Source: Gaoshiqia hydrogeniformans
GTDB taxonomy: Bacteria; Bacteroidota; Bacteroidia; Bacteroidales; Prolixibacteraceae
Direction: 5' to 3'
Assembly (NCBI RefSeq): GCF_049347105.1
Contig: NZ_CP186334.1
Span: forward strand, 2,356,001-2,420,000
DNA length: 64,000 nucleotides
The notes under the pieces are model-generated. The model was given only the letters and a program-made list of their open reading frames with translations, did no database searches and was not told the DNA's origin. Positions 8,209 through 15,194 of this stretch are shown here, piece after piece. Position 1 is the stretch's first letter. Each line of letters starts with the position of its first letter. The position numbers were made by a program, and so were the translations under genes.

Positions 8209-9546
8209 ATGAACCGAAGACTGTTTATTGGAAAAACCACCGCCACCACTGCGGGGATGGCATTAGGGCTGTACGGGATACACTGTAGCGCCAGTGCGCC
8301 AGTAAAACCCGCCCTTCTGGGAGGCCCCCGCTCGTTTGAAGGCGCCTGGCTGTCGTGGCCCGTCTATGATCACACCGAAGAATCGGAGCTGACAGCGGTG
8401 CTGCACAGCAAAAAGTGGGGTCGCCTGGGTGGCGAGAAGACTGCAAAGTTTGAAGCAGAACATAGCGAAATGTACGGCGCGAAACATACTCTGGCTGTTA
8501 CCAGCGGGACAGCTGCGCTTTATACCATGCTTGGTGCCCTCGATATTGGCCCGGGCGATGAAATCATTATCCCGCCCTACACTTTCATTGCCACTTATAA
8601 CGTAGTAACACTCAATTATGCATTGCCGGTTTTTGCTGATAGTGATATTGAGAGCTTTCAGATGGATCCTTCCGAAATAGAAAAACACATTAATGCCAAT
8701 ACCAAAGCGATTATACCTGTTCATATCGGGGGCCTTCCTGCCGACCTCGACCGTATTGGCGCCATTGCATCGAAACACAATATCCCGTTGCTTGAAGATG
8801 CCTGTCAGGCGCACTTGGCCGAGTGGAAAGGTAAATGTGTCGGGAATTATGGCCTGGCCGGGGCTTTCAGCTTTCAGGCAACCAAAAACCTTAACTCGGG
8901 CGAAGGCGGAGCGGTGATTACCAACGATACTGCTTTTTATGAACGGTGTTTCAGCTTCCATCATCAGGGACAAAGCGCCAATACCGCCACTATTGAACCG
9001 GGAACCGGCATCCGTGGCAGTAACCTGCGTATTACTGAATTTCAATCAGCCCTGTTAACCGCACAAATGCAAAGAGTGACCGAACAGACAAATCTCCGGC
9101 ATACAAATGCACTTTACCTGAACACAATGATGCAACAAATAGCAGGAATAACACCGGCAAAGATTTACAGCGGAGTGACAAAAGGCGCTTTTCACCTCTA
9201 TATGTTCCGGTACAACAAAGACCAGTTCAAAGGCCTGAGCCGTGAAAAATTCCTTAAAGCGCTGAAGGCTGAGGGTATCCCTTGTTCGGCGGGCTATGGC
9301 TCGTTGCCCGATAGCAGCTACATCCAATCGCTGGCCGACAATAAATATTACAGGCGTATTTACGGCGAAACGAAAATGAGCGAATGGCTTGAACAGATCA
9401 AATGTCCCAAAAACCTGCAATTAACGGGCGAAGCAGTGTGGCTCTTCCAGAATATGCTGCTCGGGAGTCGTCAGGATATGGAGAAAATCGCTGAAGCGGT
9501 TGACAAAATAAGAAAGTTCGCCGGAGATATAAGTAAATATCAATGA
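8209..9546 (+). CDS. Tat-exported DegT/DnrJ/EryC1/StrS-family PLP aminotransferase
   Basis: 445 aa. Family members transfer amino groups onto keto-sugars (3- or 4-amino sugars) using PLP. Core motifs are intact: TSGTAALYTMLGALDIGPGDEII, PPYTFIATYN, IPVHIGGLPADLD, EDACQAH (Asp197, pyridine nitrogen) and SFQATKNLNSGEGG with Lys226 as the PLP lysine. Unusual: an N-terminal extension MNRRLFIGKTTATTAGMALG with twin arginines and a hydrophobic stretch, a Tat-type signal. Tat exports folded cofactor-loaded proteins, so an active periplasmic PLP enzyme is plausible. Its stop overlaps the next start (ATGA), coupling it to the 864-aa lipoprotein. The role in glycan breakdown is unknown; aminotransfer to or from a sugar is inference. 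Confidence 0.85.
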   Translation: MNRRLFIGKTTATTAGMALGLYGIHCSASAPVKPALLGGPRSFEGAWLSWPVYDHTEESELTAVLHSKKWGRLGGEKTAKFEAEHSEMYGAKHTLAVTSGTAALYTMLGALDIGPGDEIIIPPYTFIATYNVVTLNYALPVFADSDIESFQMDPSEIEKHINANTKAIIPVHIGGLPADLDRIGAIASKHNIPLLEDACQAHLAEWKGKCVGNYGLAGAFSFQATKNLNSGEGGAVITNDTAFYERCFSFHHQGQSANTATIEPGTGIRGSNLRITEFQSALLTAQMQRVTEQTNLRHTNALYLNTMMQQIAGITPAKIYSGVTKGAFHLYMFRYNKDQFKGLSREKFLKALKAEGIPCSAGYGSLPDSSYIQSLADNKYYRRIYGETKMSEWLEQIKCPKNLQLTGEAVWLFQNMLLGSRQDMEKIAEAVDKIRKFAGDISKYQ

Positions 9547-12137
9547 AGAGGATGGCTGCAATAACGTGTTGGTTCCCGGTTTGTCCGGTACAAAAGGCAT
9601 TCATCGTTATTTTATTCTTTTTTGTTTCGTGTACCCGGGAACAGCCGGTTCCGGAGATGAAATTGATCCAGTCATTTAATTGCATCGAAGATTATCCGGA
9701 CGATATTTATTTTTCTTACGGAGATATAAATCTTGTGTCATCACCGACAGGGGCCTACCGTGAAGCGGAAGCCATGCCATTATCACGTTTCGGTTACCGT
9801 TTTCAGGTTAAGAACCTGGGAAAGCCCCATTTGGCGGTCGTCCGGTATCCCGACGACAAACGGAGGTTTATGTGTATGATGGACGGAACTTCGTATGATA
9901 TGACCATGGGCGTTTTTACCGGGGTCGATCAGCCGCTTACCCATCAAATGCAGGAAATCAGGAGAATTTTTTGGCCCCGCTGGACTGATTGCAGTATTGT
10001 TTTCATGACCTGGGGAAACGGGGAACCTGCGGCTGTTGCCGATATTGAAATTTACGAGTTGGACAGGCTGCTTCCTCAAAAAATGGCCGATAAAAAAAGA
10101 TTCCCAACACGTGAGTTCGGGTTGCAGTTTGAAGACCCGTGCGGAACCTGCGCTAGCCTGGGCGCTTTAACCGAGCAGGAGTGGCTCGACCGAACCATAA
10201 GCTATATGCACCATACCGGACAGAATCTGCTTGCCTATCCTATTGTATGGTACCATGGGCCATTTTATCCTTCCGACAGGGAACCTGCCGGGTATTTCGG
10301 GTGGGTTGCTGCACGAGACCGTAAAATATACAACCGGTGGACTTCTCGTCCTGAAGACTGGGTTTCTTTGATTTTAAAATGGTTTGAGAAGGAGGGGCTG
10401 GAATTTCAGGCTGTTTTGACGCCGCTTCGATTGGGCAGCCTGATGCAGGATATGAACATCCACCTCGATTCCATCAAATCTGGGAAAGACACTTATAACA
10501 ATATGCTGTGGAACGACCAGGTACAGTCGTCGACCCGCGACTGGACGATGGAATACAACGTGATAAATTTTAAGAAAAAGACCAATAATACCCTGAATGA
10601 ATGGGCCTATGGCGAGCGGGGAGGGACTTTCGGCAAGGGGCCGATGTTCAATCCGCTTCACCCGACTGTGCAGAAAGCTTTGTTGGGCATGATACAGGAA
10701 ATAGCGGGGCGCTATGGAAAGTCCCCTGCCTTTAAAGGCATATCCATCAATATGTGGCACGCCACGATTGCATGGTTTTTTTCACTGCGTTCGGGGTACG
10801 ACGATTATACCATTGGTCTTTTTGAAAAGGAAACAGGTATTGATGTTCCTGTTGATCAGAAAGCGCCCGACCGTTTTTCAAAACGATACACATTTTTAAC
10901 CCGACAATATTCAGAAGAGTGGATAGCTTGGCGATGTGAAAAAATCAGGGAACTGTTTGTCCGTATGCGCGACTTGATGGTAGCCGTTCGTCCTGATTTA
11001 CGCCTGACCGTGACCTTGTGGACCGAAACCACTATTCCGGGATGGTTGGGTATGCCGGGAAAGCCGGAACACAACCTGTTTGCCCGGAAATCGTTGTACG
11101 AATTGTGCCGCGAGGGCGGCTTCGATCTGGCGCTGTATAACGACATTCCGGGCATTGAAATCGATTATTCGATGGTACCTTCACGCGACCGTGACGGCTG
11201 GGGAACATCGGGGGCCGATTTGCCCCTCGAAAAAACCTGCTCGTTTCGCGATCATGATTTTCTCGATGCTACCACTCTGGAAGTCCTTCGCAAACAGGAA
11301 AAACCCGGGGTCTTTATTTTCGATTCATGGGTCGAGGCCTGGGGCAAATACGAATGGTTCCCTTGTTCTCCTGACGACCGGCAGGTAAAAGATTTATCTG
11401 TTATTTGGGGAAAGTCGGTTGAAGGGATAAGCCGGGCGAATGCCGAATATCCGGAGGACAATTTCTGGTGGGATTCACAACTTCGTATCACGCCACATTT
11501 TCAGGGAGGGGGCCATTATCTCGAACACTTTGCCCACGCGCTCGCTGAGTTGGACGCTTTGCGCATTACGCGGGGAGGTTTATTTACCGATACAGGCCAT
11601 ACCGAAGAGCTTCAGCGGTTTGCCAAAGCATACCGGGTACTTCCGCAACAAAAATTTGAAACGGTGGGGGCAACCACCGATCCGGTGGCTGTCCGCACCC
11701 TGGTACACGAAGGAAAACGATATTTTTATCTGGTGAACCGCGAATATTATCCGGTGAAGGCGCTTGTCCGGTTTAGTAACAAACCTTCAGGATTCACCGA
11801 TCTGGTGAATGACCGGAAACTGAACGTGCCACCAATATGGGACATAACGCTGGAACCTTATCAGGTGCGTTCATTTAGTATGTCGCCCGGAACAACAATC
11901 AACAGCTTCGGCACAACAATTCCCCTTGAAGTTATTGCTGAATTGGAAGGGAAAGCCGAAAAAATGGTTTCAACGATAACCGCGCTGCAAAACCGGAATA
12001 TTGAATTGCCGACAGGCGCTGAAAAATTGTCCGGAGATATAAAAAAGGCCCTGCAGGAAGGACGGTATGCCTGGGTGCGACGGGCGCTCAACAGCTATCC
12101 GGCACGGAAAGCAGAACAATTATTCAATTCGTTATGA
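9543..12137 (+). CDS. Large lipoprotein, probable TIM-barrel glycosidase of unrecognised family
   Basis: 864 aa, start overlapping the aminotransferase stop by 4 nt (ATGA). Type II signal with lipobox FFFVSC about 30 residues in. I do not recognise a named family. The architecture looks like an N-terminal beta domain (to about residue 190), a central (beta/alpha)8-like region (about 200-670), then a small beta domain and a C-terminal helical segment. Central segments rich in aromatics and acids: QNLLAYPIVWYHGPFYP, GISINMWHATIAWFF, RLTVTLWTETTIPGW, DLALYNDIPGIE, PGVFIFDSWVEAWGKYEWF. Acidic residues at strand ends such as these would be glycosidase catalytic candidates, but no pair can be assigned. 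Its position among GHs and its surface-lipoprotein signal support a carbohydrate-active role. Confidence 0.6.
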   Translation: MKRMAAITCWFPVCPVQKAFIVILFFFVSCTREQPVPEMKLIQSFNCIEDYPDDIYFSYGDINLVSSPTGAYREAEAMPLSRFGYRFQVKNLGKPHLAVVRYPDDKRRFMCMMDGTSYDMTMGVFTGVDQPLTHQMQEIRRIFWPRWTDCSIVFMTWGNGEPAAVADIEIYELDRLLPQKMADKKRFPTREFGLQFEDPCGTCASLGALTEQEWLDRTISYMHHTGQNLLAYPIVWYHGPFYPSDREPAGYFGWVAARDRKIYNRWTSRPEDWVSLILKWFEKEGLEFQAVLTPLRLGSLMQDMNIHLDSIKSGKDTYNNMLWNDQVQSSTRDWTMEYNVINFKKKTNNTLNEWAYGERGGTFGKGPMFNPLHPTVQKALLGMIQEIAGRYGKSPAFKGISINMWHATIAWFFSLRSGYDDYTIGLFEKETGIDVPVDQKAPDRFSKRYTFLTRQYSEEWIAWRCEKIRELFVRMRDLMVAVRPDLRLTVTLWTETTIPGWLGMPGKPEHNLFARKSLYELCREGGFDLALYNDIPGIEIDYSMVPSRDRDGWGTSGADLPLEKTCSFRDHDFLDATTLEVLRKQEKPGVFIFDSWVEAWGKYEWFPCSPDDRQVKDLSVIWGKSVEGISRANAEYPEDNFWWDSQLRITPHFQGGGHYLEHFAHALAELDALRITRGGLFTDTGHTEELQRFAKAYRVLPQQKFETVGATTDPVAVRTLVHEGKRYFYLVNREYYPVKALVRFSNKPSGFTDLVNDRKLNVPPIWDITLEPYQVRSFSMSPGTTINSFGTTIPLEVIAELEGKAEKMVSTITALQNRNIELPTGAEKLSGDIKKALQEGRYAWVRRALNSYPARKAEQLFNSL

Positions 12138-12177
12138 GTGAGTTATATTTGTACTGATATTGAAAATATAAACGAAG

Positions 12178-14265
12178 ATGAGAAGAAGAGATTTTATAAA
12201 TACATCCACCGCAGGAATGATGATCATATCAGCCGAAGGGTTTTTTGGATTTTCAAACGGATTAAGCGCTGAAACGACCGGGGAAATTGACCCGATCGTT
12301 CCTTTCAGGTTTTATAAAAACCGGAAAAGCCAGATGCTCAGTCAAATGATTGAGATGAAGAGATACAGCGGTTTACGTCGTTTTTTGCTCATAGGGCCTA
12401 TGGACGAGACGGCGGTGAAAGGTTTCCCGTCGGAACATATCTATGTTGAAATAGGCGAATTGGTGCGGGAGGTGAAGGATCATCTTGCCCCTTATGATAT
12501 TGAGGTTGGTTGGTGGTGCGCTCCCTCCCTGCGTTCGGGTTTCCACGAGTCGTTTCAGTATATTACAGATATCGACGGAAGTGTTTCCAACCTGTCGGCA
12601 TGTCCGTTAGACCCTTTGTTCCGCAAAGTGTTTAGCGATAATGTAGCCACAGTGGTACGAATAGCGCGTCCTTTTATGGTTCAGTTTGAAGACGATTACG
12701 AACTGAGCTGGCATCCGCCGCATATAAAATTTGGCTGTTTTTGTCCTCATCATCTGGCTGAATTTTCAAAAAGACAAAACAAAGATTATTCGAGGGAGGA
12801 ACTAATTGAAATATTCCGGACAGTGACCCCTGAAAGTATTGCTTTGCGCCACGCCTGGGCTGAATTGAGCCGCGATTCGCTGGTAGGTCTGGCTGCCCTG
12901 GTACGCGAAAAGATTGACTGCATTGCCCCTGAAACCCGCATTTCCTTGTGCCAGTCGGGAATGGCCGATTTTGACGGTAATTTTACTGAGGCAGTCGCAA
13001 AGGCATTTGCCGGAAGTACCCGTCCTATGGTGCGGCTTTATGGCTCAAGTTATTCATCGGATGAAGCGGTTTCTTTACCAGAGATCATATTTCATGCACT
13101 ATACAGCCGGCAGCATCTGCCTGCTGGTTTCGAGTGCCTGCACGAATCAGACCCTTATCCCCATACCCGGTTTTTTATGTCGGCTGCCAAAATTATGAGC
13201 CTCATAACCATTGCCCTGTCGTATAAACTGGATGATTCTTTGTTTTATGCAACGCAGTACCTCGACAATCCGTTGGAAGAAAAAGGATATGCAGACATTT
13301 TCCAGAAAGAAACAAAGCGTTTGGCCGCCCTGAAAGAAGCAGTAAAAGGATGCCGGATTACCGGTTGCGAAATTGTTTACCGGCCCGACGGGCATCTTAT
13401 CAATCCATTCAGGAAAAATCGTCCTGCCATTCCCTGGAACGAATGGGTGCGGATAACCGGCAGGTTTGGCATTCCTCACACTTCGGCAGGCGGAAACGTG
13501 AAACTTATTTCAGGGAACCTGGTCGAGACAATGGATGATCAGGAAATAAGGACGCTGCTTTCGGGACCGGTGTTCCTCGACGGGGAAGCAGCTTATCTTC
13601 TCGCTTCCAGAGGGTGGGGAGAGTATCTGGGGGCCGATGTGGTTCCGGGAACCCGTGTCGATTTTTGTTTTGAAGGGGTACGCGATCCGGATAAATATAA
13701 AAACATCAATGGCAAACTGATGTATAACCTTATTTTTGCCCCTCCTGCAGGCACCGAAGGAGGTTCGTTTTATGAATTAAAGCCTTATCCCGGTTCCGAA
13801 ATTATTACCGATTTTCTTAATTCTGAAGAACAACCCGTGATCCCCGGTATGATCAGGTTTGAGAATAAACTGGGAGGACGGGTCGCTGTCATGGCTTTTA
13901 AACTGGGAGGAAACCGTTCGTCGTCCCTGTTCAATTACAAAAAGAAGGAACTTATCCGGCAAACCATCGAGTGGCTGGGAAAAGAGCCTTTGCCGGTTTT
14001 CGTGAATGATTTGCCCAATGTTTTTGCAATATGCAACCAGTCTCTTTTGGGCGATTATACTGTTGTTACGGTGATAAGCCTTAACTCTGATTCCTTCGAT
14101 TCTTTGTCGCTGGATGTGGGCGAAAAATGGGCTGCTGCTAAAACAGAAGTGTTGGAAACGGATGGCCGTTGGAAAACGGCCAATGCCATTCGCTCCGGAC
14201 GTACACTCCGGTTTAATATTTCCGTTGCATTAAGGACCCCGGTAATCCTGAGGTTTCGGGTGTAA
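12178..14265 (+). CDS. Tat-exported putative glycosidase, GH42-like layout, family unassigned
   Basis: 695 aa beginning MRRRDFINTSTAGMMIIS, a twin-arginine signal followed by a hydrophobic stretch. No family recognised with certainty. The layout resembles a GH-A clan barrel with C-terminal beta domains: MVQFEDDYELSWHPP (candidate acid Glu/Asp), CFCPHHLAEFSK (two Cys and paired His after the acid segment, as in beta-galactosidases that carry a CxxH-type element), ETRISLCQSGMAD, GFECLHESDPYPHTRFF (second candidate Glu), then a Rossmann-like flap (GPVFLDGEAAYLLASRGWGEYLG) reminiscent of the GH42 trimerisation domain, and a terminal beta-sandwich (ALRTPVILRFRV). I infer a beta-galactosidase-like exo-enzyme. 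Forty bases separate it from the previous gene; same operon. Confidence 0.55.
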   Translation: MRRRDFINTSTAGMMIISAEGFFGFSNGLSAETTGEIDPIVPFRFYKNRKSQMLSQMIEMKRYSGLRRFLLIGPMDETAVKGFPSEHIYVEIGELVREVKDHLAPYDIEVGWWCAPSLRSGFHESFQYITDIDGSVSNLSACPLDPLFRKVFSDNVATVVRIARPFMVQFEDDYELSWHPPHIKFGCFCPHHLAEFSKRQNKDYSREELIEIFRTVTPESIALRHAWAELSRDSLVGLAALVREKIDCIAPETRISLCQSGMADFDGNFTEAVAKAFAGSTRPMVRLYGSSYSSDEAVSLPEIIFHALYSRQHLPAGFECLHESDPYPHTRFFMSAAKIMSLITIALSYKLDDSLFYATQYLDNPLEEKGYADIFQKETKRLAALKEAVKGCRITGCEIVYRPDGHLINPFRKNRPAIPWNEWVRITGRFGIPHTSAGGNVKLISGNLVETMDDQEIRTLLSGPVFLDGEAAYLLASRGWGEYLGADVVPGTRVDFCFEGVRDPDKYKNINGKLMYNLIFAPPAGTEGGSFYELKPYPGSEIITDFLNSEEQPVIPGMIRFENKLGGRVAVMAFKLGGNRSSSLFNYKKKELIRQTIEWLGKEPLPVFVNDLPNVFAICNQSLLGDYTVVTVISLNSDSFDSLSLDVGEKWAAAKTEVLETDGRWKTANAIRSGRTLRFNISVALRTPVILRFRV

Positions 14266-14287
14266 TTTCACTTTAAAAACGAATAAA

Positions 14288-15148
14288 ATGAAGAAAACAG
14301 AAATTTATGTGGCAGTTCTTCTGTTTATGTTTTTGTCTTGTAAAAATAAGCAGGATGGGAGCATTCGGCGAATCCGTCTTGTGTCGTACAATATTGAGTT
14401 TTTTGCAGAAGCCGGCGCGTTGGAAATTGCCCGGATGTTGCATACTTACCGCCCGGACCTGATTGCTTTGCAGGAAGTTCCGGTAAAGGAGGGTTTTCAA
14501 TCGGAACGAGATGTACAAAAAGCGCTCGACCAGATTGAAGATAGTTTGCATACAGGCATAAAATGGTATTGCTATACCGGGAAAATAGGTTCGGGAAACG
14601 ATGACCGGAAATATAAATCGATACTTAGCCGGACACCTTTAACAGATACCCTGGAGGTTGACCTGATGCCGCCGGGTGGACGCCGCGGGGCAAGCGCTGT
14701 AAGAGGGATAACAGTGGTTTCCGGAATAAAAATTTCGGTTTACTCATTGCATACCCCGGCGGCCCCTCATTACAAACAAACACTTGTAAACAGCTTGGCG
14801 CTTACAACCGATTCTTCGGAGGTGGTTATTGTAATGGGCGATTTTAACGAACGCCTTTACGGAAAAGGCGACTCCGCCTTGCGTTCATCCGGGTTCATAC
14901 CCATTTGGGATGTGCTGGGTATTGATGTTACACAAAACAGGACTTACGATGCAAGGGGAATAGAACCCGATGCCGGGGTGATTGACCATCTTTTCCTGAA
15001 AGGAAAAGTTATCAGGGTAACTGCTGGCGGGATCATCGAACTGGAGAAAGCATTGTCGGACCATTGCCCGGTATGGGCAGAGCTGACCATTGTCCGGGAA
15101 AAAGGCGAAAAAGCGAGGAAAACGCCGCTAAAAAGAAGTTTTGAATGA
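14288..15148 (+). CDS. EEP-superfamily (endonuclease/exonuclease/phosphatase) lipoprotein
   Basis: 286 aa lipoprotein with lipobox FMFLSC at residue 18. The EEP fold cleaves phosphodiesters with a divalent metal; members include nucleases, inositol phosphatases and neutral sphingomyelinases. Catalytic set visible: SYNIEFF (Asn35), LIALQEVP (Glu63), VVIVMGDFNERL (Asp/Asn), GVIDHLFLKG (Asp) and ALSDHCPVWAEL (Asp-His pair). It is the outer-membrane or periplasmic version common in PULs. Substrate is not deducible; a phosphodiester-substituted glycan or glycolipid would fit with the GDPD 3 kb downstream. Confidence 0.82.
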   Translation: MKKTEIYVAVLLFMFLSCKNKQDGSIRRIRLVSYNIEFFAEAGALEIARMLHTYRPDLIALQEVPVKEGFQSERDVQKALDQIEDSLHTGIKWYCYTGKIGSGNDDRKYKSILSRTPLTDTLEVDLMPPGGRRGASAVRGITVVSGIKISVYSLHTPAAPHYKQTLVNSLALTTDSSEVVIVMGDFNERLYGKGDSALRSSGFIPIWDVLGIDVTQNRTYDARGIEPDAGVIDHLFLKGKVIRVTAGGIIELEKALSDHCPVWAELTIVREKGEKARKTPLKRSFE

Positions 15149-15194
15149 ATAGAAAATGACAATGGACCGAAGTTCATTCTTAAAAGATGACCGT

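Noticed and set aside
8263..9045. 260-codon minus-strand frame within the aminotransferase gene
   Set aside because: Mirror of the conserved aminotransferase; low-complexity translation without motifs.
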